DNA of 64,000 nucleotides. Origin: Variovorax sp. Root473 (GTDB lineage: Bacteria; Pseudomonadota; Gammaproteobacteria; Burkholderiales; Burkholderiaceae_C). The stretch is from positions 301,606 to 365,605 of the forward strand of contig NZ_LMEV01000020.1 of NCBI RefSeq assembly GCF_001426505.1. The letters are read 5' to 3'. How positions within the stretch are numbered: position 1 is the first letter of the stretch; the number at the start of each line of letters is the position of its first letter. Of this stretch, positions 42,892 through 50,392 are shown piece by piece. Below the pieces are notes generated by a model that searched no databases, was not told the DNA's origin, and was given only the letters and a program-made list of their open reading frames with translations. The position numbers were made by a program, and so were the translations under genes.

Positions 42892-43611
42892 ATGACATTG
42901 CCCTCCATCCCCACATTCCCCACCCTTCGTCGCCTCGGCCGTCTCGCCGTCGGTGCGCTGTTGCTGGCCGGTGCCGCCTCGGGCGCCCTGGCAGAAACCG
43001 CCGACCGCACCAAGCCGATGAACATCGAGTCCGACTCGATGCGCTATGACGACCTGAAACAGACCAGCGTGTTCACCGGCAATGTGCTGGTCACGAAGGG
43101 CACGATCATCATCCGCGGTGCGCGGCTGGACGTGCGCCAGGATGCCGAGGGCTACCAGTACGGCGTGGTCACGGCCGCGCCCGGCAAGCTGGCCTATTAC
43201 AAGCAGAAGCGCAACGCCGGCGACGAGTGGATCGAGGGCGAGTCGGAAGTCATCGAGTACGACAGCCGCGCCGACAACGTCAAGTTCATCCGCCGCGCCG
43301 TCATGCGCCGGCTGATCGGCGCCACGGCCAACGACGAGAGCAGCGGCGCACTGATCGTCTACGACCAGAGCAACGACACCTACACCGTCAACGGCTCCCT
43401 CGTGCCGCCGAACGCCGGCGTCTCGGCGGGCGGCGGTGGCCGCGTGAAGGCCATCCTCACGCCGAAGGCCGCCGCGGCACCCGCTGCCGGCGGATCGGCA
43501 CCGGCAGCGGGCGGCAAGAAGCCCGCGGCCCCGGCGCCCACCCCCGCGCCCGGCGCCGGGCTGCGTCCGAGCACCACGCTCGGCGGCACCGAAGGGGAAG
43601 GGCGCAAGTGA
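42892..43611 (+). CDS. lptA: Lipopolysaccharide transport periplasmic protein LptA
   Basis: Bridges inner and outer membrane in LPS export. The 239-residue protein has a signal peptide ending ASGALAE, then the OstA/LptA beta-jellyroll (PMNIESDSMRYDDLKQTSVFTGNVLVTKGTIIIRGARLDVRQD). A long Pro/Ala/Gly tail (residues ~190-239) is extra compared with E. coli LptA. An alternative ATG at 42865 would add nine residues; a TACAAT at 42861-42866 looks like the -10 box, which favours the later start. The stop overlaps the lptB start. Confidence 0.93.
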   Translation: MTLPSIPTFPTLRRLGRLAVGALLLAGAASGALAETADRTKPMNIESDSMRYDDLKQTSVFTGNVLVTKGTIIIRGARLDVRQDAEGYQYGVVTAAPGKLAYYKQKRNAGDEWIEGESEVIEYDSRADNVKFIRRAVMRRLIGATANDESSGALIVYDQSNDTYTVNGSLVPPNAGVSAGGGGRVKAILTPKAAAAPAAGGSAPAAGGKKPAAPAPTPAPGAGLRPSTTLGGTEGEGRK

Positions 43612-44402
43612 TCGAAGCCGCAGGAACCCAGACCGTCGATGGCCTCCCCGGCAGCCGCCTCGTGGCGCGCGGCCTCAAGAAGAGCTACGGCAGCCGCACG
43701 GTCGTGAAAGACGTCTCGCTCGATGTGCAGAAGGGCGAGGTCGTCGGACTGCTCGGCCCCAACGGCGCGGGCAAGACCACCTCGTTCTACATGATCGTCG
43801 GGCTGGTGCGCGCCGATGCCGGCGAGATCACCATCGACGGCGAGCCCATCGCCCACATGCCCATTCACCGCCGCGCGCGCATGGGCCTGAGCTACCTGCC
43901 GCAGGAAGCGTCGATCTTCCGCAAGCTCACGGTCGAGGAAAACGTGCGTGCCGTGCTTGAGCTGCAGCGCGAGCCCGACGCCAACGGCCGCATGGTGCCG
44001 TTGACCAAGCAGCACACCGAAGAGCGCCTGGCCGACCTGCTGGCCGACCTGCGCGTGGACCACCTGCGCGATTCGCCTGCGCTCGCGCTGTCGGGCGGCG
44101 AGCGCCGCCGCGTCGAGATCGCGCGCGCGCTGGCCACGCAGCCGCGCTTCATCCTGCTGGACGAGCCCTTCGCCGGCATCGACCCGATCGCCGTGATCGA
44201 GATTCAGCGGATCATCAGTTTCCTGAAAGAGCGCGGCATCGGCGTGCTCATCACCGACCACAACGTGCGTGAGACGCTGGGCATCTGCGATCACGCGTTC
44301 ATCATCAGCGACGGGCACGTGCTGGCACAAGGCACACCCTCGGAGATCGTCGACAACGCCGAGGTACGCAGGGTGTACCTGGGCGAGCACTTCCGGATGT
44401 GA
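43608..44402 (+). CDS. lptB: LPS export ABC transporter ATPase LptB
   Basis: Cytoplasmic ATPase that powers LPS extraction from the inner membrane with LptFG. It starts at GTG 43608, overlapping the lptA stop (GTGA), and has 264 residues. Walker A GPNGAGKTT lies at 50-58, signature LSGGE at 161-165 and Walker B FILLDEP at 181-187, with switch His in ITDHNVRETL. ~20 extra residues precede the usual LptB start (LVARGLKKSYG). lptFG are elsewhere. rpoN follows 154 bases downstream, as in many proteobacteria. Confidence 0.96.
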   Translation: MIEAAGTQTVDGLPGSRLVARGLKKSYGSRTVVKDVSLDVQKGEVVGLLGPNGAGKTTSFYMIVGLVRADAGEITIDGEPIAHMPIHRRARMGLSYLPQEASIFRKLTVEENVRAVLELQREPDANGRMVPLTKQHTEERLADLLADLRVDHLRDSPALALSGGERRRVEIARALATQPRFILLDEPFAGIDPIAVIEIQRIISFLKERGIGVLITDHNVRETLGICDHAFIISDGHVLAQGTPSEIVDNAEVRRVYLGEHFRM

Positions 44403-44436
44403 CCGTGCGGCGAGGGTCAAGGATCATCGTGGCCGC

Positions 44437-44546
44437 CGTCCGCGCGGAGCTTCCTCGCGGGGGCCGCCGCGCACGGCCGCCCGAAGCGGCCGGCCCGCCC
44501 CCGGTAGGGGGTTGGCGTAGCGCGAAGCGCGCAGCCTGGGGGGGAG
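44437..44546. repeat. GC-rich interspersed palindromic element between lptB and rpoN
   Basis: Several hairpins stand in a row: GGCCGC/GCGGCC (44475-44491), CCCCC-GGTA-GGGGG (44498-44511) and GCGC-GAA-GCGC (44520-44530), then CAGCCTGGGGGG. The tail GTAGCGCGAAGCGCGCAGC looks like the dispersed intergenic elements that I know from Variovorax and related Comamonadaceae genomes. It fills the leader of rpoN and leaves ten bases before the ATG. Confidence 0.6.
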
Positions 44547-44556
44547 CCATTTCCTC

Positions 44557-46146
44557 ATGAAGCAAGGGCTGTCCCTTCGCGTCTCGCAGCATCTGGCGCT
44601 GACGCCACAGCTGCAGCAGTCGATCCGGCTTCTGCAGCTCTCCACGCTCGAACTGAGCCAGGAGGTGGAGCAGATGCTGGACGAGAACCCGTTCCTCGAG
44701 CGCACCGCGGAAGAAGCGGCGCGCGAGGAGTTCGGGCTGGACACGGCCGACGCGCCCGTGCCGCGCGACGACGCGGGCGAGGGCGAGGCCGAGTTGGCGC
44801 CGTCCGCCGTCAGCACCGCCAGCACGTCCAGCGACACCACCACCTCGACCCCCGACAGCGACGGCCCCGCTGCCGAAATCGCCGAGCGCGAGCCCGACTG
44901 GGAAGGCGACGGCACCGTCGACATGGCGCCCGACGACAGCGAGTGGGGCAGCGATGCGCCCGCGCGCCAGAACAACCTGGGCGACGACGAGCGTGCCGAC
45001 GCCACCGAGCTCGCGCGCAGCCAGGAGTCGCTGCAGTCGTTCCTGCACCGCCAGGCGCTGAGCCTGCGGCTGAACGAAAACGACTGCGCCGCGCTGCGCT
45101 TCCTCATCGAATCGCTCAACGACGACGGCTACCTCGAAGACTCGCTGCCGGCACTGGCCTCGGGCCTGGCGGGCGACGACAACGACCAGTTCGACGACCT
45201 CGTGCACCACTTCCAGGTGGCGCTGGGCCTGCTGCAGAGCCTGGAGCCGGCCGGCGTCGGCGCGCGCGACCTCGGCGAATGCCTGAGCATCCAGCTGAAG
45301 GCGCTCGCCAGCGAAGACGAGACCGAGGCCGAAGCGCTCATCCGCAAGACCGCCATCGCGATCTGCAAGCAGCCGATGGAGCTGCTCGCGCGGCGCGACT
45401 TCAAGCGCCTGGCCACGCTCACGCGCACCAACGAAGACCTGGTGCGCTCGGCGCTGCAGATCATTGCGCGCCTGGAGCCCAAGCCGGGCCGCCGCTTTGT
45501 CGACGTCGAACGCAACATCGTCATCCCCGATGTGATCGTCACCAAGACGGGCCGCGGCACAAATGTGAAGTTCCGCGTCATGCTCAATCCCGAGGTCATG
45601 CCGCGCCTGCGCGTGCACGACATCTACGCCGGCGCGCTCAAGTCGCACAAGGGCGAGGGCAGCCAGGCGCTGTCGCAGCGGCTGCAGGAGGCGCGCTGGT
45701 TCATCAAGAACATCCAGCAGCGCTTCGACACCATCCTGCGCGTGAGCAACGCCATCGTCGAGCGGCAGAAGAGCTACTTCGTGCACGGCGAGCTGGCCAT
45801 GCGCCCGCTGGTGCTGCGCGAGATCGCCGACGAGCTGGGCCTGCACGAGTCGACCATCTCGCGCGTGACCACCGCCAAGTACATGGCCACGCCCTTCGGC
45901 ACGGTTGAGCTCAAGTACTTCTTCGGCTCGGCGCTGGGCACCGAGACGGGTGGCAATGCGTCGAGCACCGCGGTGCGCGCGCTGATCAAGCAGTTCGTGA
46001 GTTCCGAGAGCATCAAGAAGCCGCTGTCCGATAGCCAGATCTCCGAGATGCTGAAGGAGCAGGGCATCGAGTGCGCGCGCCGCACCGTCGCCAAGTACCG
46101 CGAAGCGCTGCGCATCGCACCCGCCAACCTGCGCAAGGCCCTGTAG
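44557..46146 (+). CDS. rpoN: RNA polymerase sigma-54 factor
   Basis: Alternative sigma factor that recognises -24/-12 promoters and needs AAA+ activators. The 529-residue protein has region I (MKQGLSLRVSQHLALTPQLQQSIRLLQLSTLELSQEVEQ), an acidic linker (~60-150), the core-binding region and the DNA-binding end with helix-turn-helix LHESTISRVTTAKYM and RpoN box ARRTVAKYRE at 507-516. It controls nitrogen use, motility and pili; a matching promoter stands before the pilin gene in this window. hpf/ptsN genes that often follow are absent, replaced by a phospholipase gene. Confidence 0.97.
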   Translation: MKQGLSLRVSQHLALTPQLQQSIRLLQLSTLELSQEVEQMLDENPFLERTAEEAAREEFGLDTADAPVPRDDAGEGEAELAPSAVSTASTSSDTTTSTPDSDGPAAEIAEREPDWEGDGTVDMAPDDSEWGSDAPARQNNLGDDERADATELARSQESLQSFLHRQALSLRLNENDCAALRFLIESLNDDGYLEDSLPALASGLAGDDNDQFDDLVHHFQVALGLLQSLEPAGVGARDLGECLSIQLKALASEDETEAEALIRKTAIAICKQPMELLARRDFKRLATLTRTNEDLVRSALQIIARLEPKPGRRFVDVERNIVIPDVIVTKTGRGTNVKFRVMLNPEVMPRLRVHDIYAGALKSHKGEGSQALSQRLQEARWFIKNIQQRFDTILRVSNAIVERQKSYFVHGELAMRPLVLREIADELGLHESTISRVTTAKYMATPFGTVELKYFFGSALGTETGGNASSTAVRALIKQFVSSESIKKPLSDSQISEMLKEQGIECARRTVAKYREALRIAPANLRKAL

Positions 46147-46156
46147 AAAGTCCACG

Positions 46157-47773
46157 ATGACCCGTCGCCTGCTGTCGCGCTGGGGGCATTGGGTCTTCGC
46201 CCTCGTGGCTGCATCGCTGTTCGCCGGCTGTGCCACCTTGCCCGACGACGCACCGCGCCCGCCCACGAAAACGATCGCCGTCTCGGCCGACACCGTGCTC
46301 GGCAAGATCGCGCTGGCCTCGCAGCCCGACCCCGACCTCAGCGGCTTTCGCCTGATGCCCGGCGGTGACTTCGCCTTCGACACGCGGCTGCAGCTGGCGC
46401 GCCGCGCGCAGCGCACGCTCGACGTGCAGTACTACCAGATCGAGAACGACGAGACCGGCCGCTACCTGCTGCGCACCCTGCGCGATGCGGCGCAACGCGG
46501 CGTGCGCGTGCGCCTGTTGATGGACGACCTGTACACCTCGGGCGAAGACGAACTGCTGCTCGGCCTGGCCGCCACGCCGAACGTGGAGCTGCGCCTGTTC
46601 AACCCGTTCCCGGCGGGGCGCGGCAGCCTGCTCAAGCGCTTCACCGCGTCGCTTTTCGACTTCAGCCGCGTCAACCGCCGCATGCACAACAAGCTGTTCA
46701 TCGCCGACGGTGCGATGGCGGTGGCGGGCGGGCGCAACATCGGCAACCAGTACTTCCGCCGCACCACCGGCCCGAACTTCATCGACCTGGACACCTTCGT
46801 CACGGGCGCGCTGATCCCACGCCTGGGCGTGCTGTTCGACCAGTACTGGAACAGCCCGCACGTGCGCCCGATCGGCGCGGTCGTGCACACCGACCTGCCG
46901 CGCGAAGAACTGCAGCGCCGCTTCGACGTCGCCACCGGCCCCGACACCACGCCGCCGCCGCCCAGGCCCGCACCCAACGACCTGCTCGGCTACAGCCCCG
47001 TGGCCGACGACCTCGACGCCGGCAAGCTGGGCCTCATCTGGACCACCGCCGAGGCGTATGCCGATTCGCCCGACCGCGTGATCGGCAAGACCGCGTCGTA
47101 CGGCGGCGTGCCGCTGCTCGACGTGGACAGCGTGCGCTACAACGTGGTCGAGCAGATGCGCCGCGCGCGCAGCGAGGTGACGCTGGTCTCGCCCTACCTG
47201 ATCCCGGGCGCGTCGGGGCTGGAGGTGATGCGCGAGATCCGCGGGCGCAACGTGAAGATCAGCGTGGTCACCAACTCGCTCGCCGCCACCGACGAGCCGC
47301 TGGTGCACACCGCCTACCGCCGCTACCGCGCCGACATGCTGGCGCTGGGCGCCGAGCTGCACGAGCTGAGTTCCGCGCGCACGCGGCGCAGCGTGCGGCT
47401 GGGTTTGTTCGGCACGTCGGTGGGGCGGCTGCACGCCAAGTCGGCGGTGATCGACCAGCGCATCCTGTTCGTCGGCTCGATGAATTTCGACCCGCGCTCC
47501 GAGGTCCACAACACCGAGATCGGCCTGTTCATCCGCAGCCCGGAGATGGCGCAGCAGACCCTGAAACTGCTCGACGTGCTCAAGCAGCAGGGCGCCTACC
47601 GGCTGCGGTTTGCCGAAGGCAGCGACGCAGGCGCAGCGGGTTCGCGGCGCATCGAATGGGTCAGCGAGGAAGGCGGCAAGACCACCGTGCTGCACGAAGA
47701 GCCCGACTCGGGCTTCTGGGACCGCACCATGCTCGAGCTGCTGGCGCCACTCACGCCGGAGAGCCTGCTGTAG
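46157..47773 (+). CDS. Phospholipase D family lipoprotein (ClsC/YmdC-like)
   Basis: Membrane-anchored phosphatidyltransferase or phospholipase of 538 residues. The signal peptide ends in a lipobox-like FAGC (Cys25). Two HKD catalytic motifs are present: HNKLFIADG at residue 177 with downstream GGRNIGNQY, and HAKSAVIDQ at 426 with GSMNFDPRS. This architecture is that of YmdC/ClsC, which makes cardiolipin, though many relatives are uncharacterised. It starts 10 bases after rpoN on the same strand. Confidence 0.9.
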   Translation: MTRRLLSRWGHWVFALVAASLFAGCATLPDDAPRPPTKTIAVSADTVLGKIALASQPDPDLSGFRLMPGGDFAFDTRLQLARRAQRTLDVQYYQIENDETGRYLLRTLRDAAQRGVRVRLLMDDLYTSGEDELLLGLAATPNVELRLFNPFPAGRGSLLKRFTASLFDFSRVNRRMHNKLFIADGAMAVAGGRNIGNQYFRRTTGPNFIDLDTFVTGALIPRLGVLFDQYWNSPHVRPIGAVVHTDLPREELQRRFDVATGPDTTPPPPRPAPNDLLGYSPVADDLDAGKLGLIWTTAEAYADSPDRVIGKTASYGGVPLLDVDSVRYNVVEQMRRARSEVTLVSPYLIPGASGLEVMREIRGRNVKISVVTNSLAATDEPLVHTAYRRYRADMLALGAELHELSSARTRRSVRLGLFGTSVGRLHAKSAVIDQRILFVGSMNFDPRSEVHNTEIGLFIRSPEMAQQTLKLLDVLKQQGAYRLRFAEGSDAGAAGSRRIEWVSEEGGKTTVLHEEPDSGFWDRTMLELLAPLTPESLL

Positions 47774-47777
47774 CTCC

Positions 47778-48422
47778 TCAGGTGCCGCGCACCGCGGACC
47801 ACACGAGCCGCAGGCCCAGCAGCCCCATCACGCCGCCGGCCGCGCGGTCGATCCAGGTCTTGTAGCGCAGGTAGGCCGCGCGCGGCGCAGCCGAAGACAG
47901 CGCCAGCGCAACGACCGCGTACCAGCCCGTCTCGATGCAGAAGATCACGGCCGGCACCGCGAGCGCCAGCACCAGCGGCACCTCGCGTGGCAAAAAGGCC
48001 GCGAAGATGCTCGCGTACACCACCGCCGTCTTCGGGTTGCTGACCTGCGTGGCCAGCCCGAGCAGGAAGGTGCGTCCGCTGCGGCCCTGGCTGCGGGGCG
48101 AGGCGTCCGTGTCGGGCGTGATCGCGAGCGGCTGGCGCGCGCCGCGCCAGATGCGAAAACCCAGGTAGATCAGGTACGCGCCGCCGAAGGCCTTGATCGC
48201 GAGGTACAGCCCCGGCACGGCAAGGAACGCCGCCTGCAGCCCGGCCAGCGCGGCGATGGAGAACGCCAGCCCGCCAGCGCCCATGCCCAGCGCCGCCGCG
48301 AGCCCGTCGCTGCGCGAGGCCACGGCCGTGCGCGCCACCATCACGAAGCTCGGGCCGGGGCTCATCGCGCCGACGGCCATGGCGCCGGCGATGCCGATCA
48401 GGGAAAGGGTGGTGTCCATCAT
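47778..48422 (-). CDS. LysE/RhtB family amino-acid exporter
   Basis: Inner-membrane exporter of 214 residues with about six hydrophobic segments. The N-terminal MSPGPSFVMVARTAVASRSDGLAAALG is the family signature (PGP motif), followed by FGGAYLIYLGFRIWRGA and GLATQVSNPKTAVVYASIFAAF. Members export amino acids or homoserine lactones. No LysG-type regulator is adjacent. It converges with the phospholipase gene, 4 bases apart. Confidence 0.92.
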   Translation of the reverse strand: MMDTTLSLIGIAGAMAVGAMSPGPSFVMVARTAVASRSDGLAAALGMGAGGLAFSIAALAGLQAAFLAVPGLYLAIKAFGGAYLIYLGFRIWRGARQPLAITPDTDASPRSQGRSGRTFLLGLATQVSNPKTAVVYASIFAAFLPREVPLVLALAVPAVIFCIETGWYAVVALALSSAAPRAAYLRYKTWIDRAAGGVMGLLGLRLVWSAVRGT

Positions 48423-48444
48423 CGCGTGGCTCCTGGCGTCGTCG

Positions 48445-49080
48445 TCATTGCTGCACGTTCACGGCTTCGACCTGCACCAGCAGCTTCACCTTGTTCTCGA
48501 AGCCGAAGTTCAGGCCCCAGGTGATGCCCCAGTCGCTGCGCTGCACGGTGGCCTCGAAGTCGCCGCCGCAGACCTGGCGGTTGATCAGCGGATTCAGGTA
48601 GCAGTTGAAGCGCACGGCCTTCAGCGTCACCGGCCTGGTCTGGCCCATGAGCGTGAGCGTGCCGGGCACGTCGGTCACCTTGTCGCCGCTGAAGTCGATG
48701 CGCTCGGCCACGAAGCGGCCGGTGGGGAATTCGGCCACGTTGAAGAAATCCTTGCTCTGCACGTGGCGGTTGAGCAGGTCGACGCCGGTGTTGATGGAGC
48801 TGATGTCCATCGTGATGTCGACCTTGCCGCTGGCGCCGGTGCCGTCGATCTGCACCGAGCCGTCCTTGGTGCTGAAGCGCCCGCGGTTGGTGGTGGTGCC
48901 GTAGTGGCCCATCTCGTACATGACGAAGGTGTGGGTCGGGTCGATCACGTAGCTGGCATTTTTGGCCGGCCCGCCCGCGGGCTTGGCGGCCAGCGGCGGC
49001 GCCGTGTATTCCTGGGCCGTGCTGGCCAGGGGCAGGGCCGCACCCACGCAGAAGGCCGCGGCAAAGAGGAGCTTGTTCAT
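48445..49080 (-). CDS. YceI-family periplasmic protein (1)
   Basis: Lipocalin-like protein of 211 residues with a signal peptide (MNKLLFAAAFCVGAALPLASTAQ). The YceI barrel contains YVIDPTHTFVMYEMGHYGTTTNRGRFSTKDGSVQID, FNVAEFPTGRFVAERIDF and SDWGITWGLNFGFENKVKLLVQVEA. YceI proteins bind polyisoprenoids such as ubiquinone precursors. This copy has an internal pair of cysteines in FNCYLNPLINRQVCGGDFEA, which is unusual for YceI. It is the last gene of a three-gene unit with a second YceI and a cytochrome b561. Confidence 0.92.
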   Translation of the reverse strand: MNKLLFAAAFCVGAALPLASTAQEYTAPPLAAKPAGGPAKNASYVIDPTHTFVMYEMGHYGTTTNRGRFSTKDGSVQIDGTGASGKVDITMDISSINTGVDLLNRHVQSKDFFNVAEFPTGRFVAERIDFSGDKVTDVPGTLTLMGQTRPVTLKAVRFNCYLNPLINRQVCGGDFEATVQRSDWGITWGLNFGFENKVKLLVQVEAVNVQQ

Positions 49081-49121
49081 GGCGGAAGAAGAAGAAGGAT
49101 GCATGGAAAAGGGAATCGTCG

Positions 49122-49703
49122 TCACAGCGGCCCGAGGCCCGCGAGCGTCAGCTTGAAGCGCACCTGCACCTCGTTGCCGACCACCGAGGTGTCGGTCCAT
49201 TCGCCGTCGCCCACCTTGTAGTCGAGCCGCTGGATGGTGAGCGTGCCCGTGGCGACCGAATAGGCGCCGCCCGACGACGTGAGGCTCACCGGCACCGTCA
49301 CGGCCTTGCTGACGCCCTTGATGGTGAGCTTGCCGGCCATCTCGAAGCGGCCCTCGCCCAGCGCCTTGATGGCGCTCGAACGGAAGCTGGCCTGCGGGAA
49401 ATGCGCGGTGTCGAACCAGGTCGGCTTGGGCAGCTCGGCATCGCTCATCGGAATGCCGAAGCCGGCGCTGGCGGTGTCGATCTGCAGCACCACCGAGCCG
49501 CCCTCGGGTTTCTTCGGGTCGAAGGCGACCTGCGCGTCGAAACGCTTGAAGCTGCCTTCGACCGGCACGCCCATCTGCTTGCTGACGAAGGCAATCTGGC
49601 TCTTCTCGGGCACCAGCTTGGCGGTGGCCGGCATCGGCTCGGCCGCGGCGTGCAGCGCGAGGCCGAGGAGGGTTGCGCCGGCCCACAAAAGACGCGTCGT
49701 CAT
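49122..49703 (-). CDS. YceI-family periplasmic protein (2)
   Basis: Second YceI-like protein, 193 residues, with signal peptide MTTRLLWAGATLLGLALHAAAE. The domain reads LVPEKSQIAFVSKQMGVPVEGSFKRFDAQVAFDPKKPEGGSVVLQIDTAS, with WFDTAHFPQASFRSSAIKAL and a C-terminal VQVRFKLTLAGLGPL. It is diverged from copy 1 (DTAHFP against NVAEFP), so the duplication is old. Its ATG overlaps the cytochrome b561 stop (ATGA at 49700-49703), so both are coupled; binding of quinone by YceI next to a quinol-oxidising cytochrome makes sense. Confidence 0.92.
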   Translation of the reverse strand: MTTRLLWAGATLLGLALHAAAEPMPATAKLVPEKSQIAFVSKQMGVPVEGSFKRFDAQVAFDPKKPEGGSVVLQIDTASAGFGIPMSDAELPKPTWFDTAHFPQASFRSSAIKALGEGRFEMAGKLTIKGVSKAVTVPVSLTSSGGAYSVATGTLTIQRLDYKVGDGEWTDTSVVGNEVQVRFKLTLAGLGPL

Positions 49704-50311
49704 CCGGCGGATTCCTTGCGTGGCGCGGGCCACATGCGTTGCAACAGACCGTCGCGGTCGATCCAGTGGTGCTTGAGCGCCGCCGCCACGTGCAGCAGCG
49801 TGACGCCGGCCAGCAGGTAGGCGCTGCGCTGGTGCAGCGGCTTGAGCACGGCCTCGGCGAAGTCCTTGTCGACCGCCACCAGGTCGGGCAGCGGCAGCAG
49901 GCCGAACCACACGACCGGCACACCCATGCCCGCGCTGTAGGCCCAGCCGAACAGCGGGACCGCGAAGAACAGCAGGTACATCAGCGCATGGCTGATGCGG
50001 TGCGCGGCCCGCTGCCAGGCCGGCATGGCAGCCAGCACCCGCGCCGACAGCGGCGGCGGGCGGTGCGTGAGGCGCCACAGCAGCCGCAGCGCGGACAGCA
50101 GGAGGATGGTGATGCCGGCCCACTTGTGCCAGCTGTAGAGCTTCAGGCGCTGGGGCGAGAAGGGCAGGCCCGTCATGTAGAGCCCGACGCCGAGCGAGCC
50201 GACGATCATCGCCGCGAGCAGCCAGTGCAGTGCCATCGCGACCCGCCCGTAGCGGGGCTCGCGCAGGGCGACGGCGCCAACGGAAGGAGTGGGAAGGGGT
50301 TCGGCGGGCAT
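49700..50311 (-). CDS. Cytochrome b561 family protein
   Basis: Four-helix membrane cytochrome of 203 residues. Heme-ligating histidines are in VAMALHWLLAAMIVG, KLYSWHKWAGITI, AHRISHALMYLLFFAVP and LLHVAAALKHHW. The family moves electrons between quinol and periplasmic acceptors such as superoxide. It is the first gene of the unit with the two YceI proteins. ATG 50311 (MPAEPLPTPSVGAVALREPRYG) is preferred over a start 17 codons further up. Confidence 0.92.
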   Translation of the reverse strand: MPAEPLPTPSVGAVALREPRYGRVAMALHWLLAAMIVGSLGVGLYMTGLPFSPQRLKLYSWHKWAGITILLLSALRLLWRLTHRPPPLSARVLAAMPAWQRAAHRISHALMYLLFFAVPLFGWAYSAGMGVPVVWFGLLPLPDLVAVDKDFAEAVLKPLHQRSAYLLAGVTLLHVAAALKHHWIDRDGLLQRMWPAPRKESAG

Positions 50312-50392
50312 CGGGCAGGGGCGGCGGCCTGTGCGCGGAGCATAGCTCGGAAGCGATGACACCGCAGCGGGGCCGGCCCGCGCCGAGGGCCG

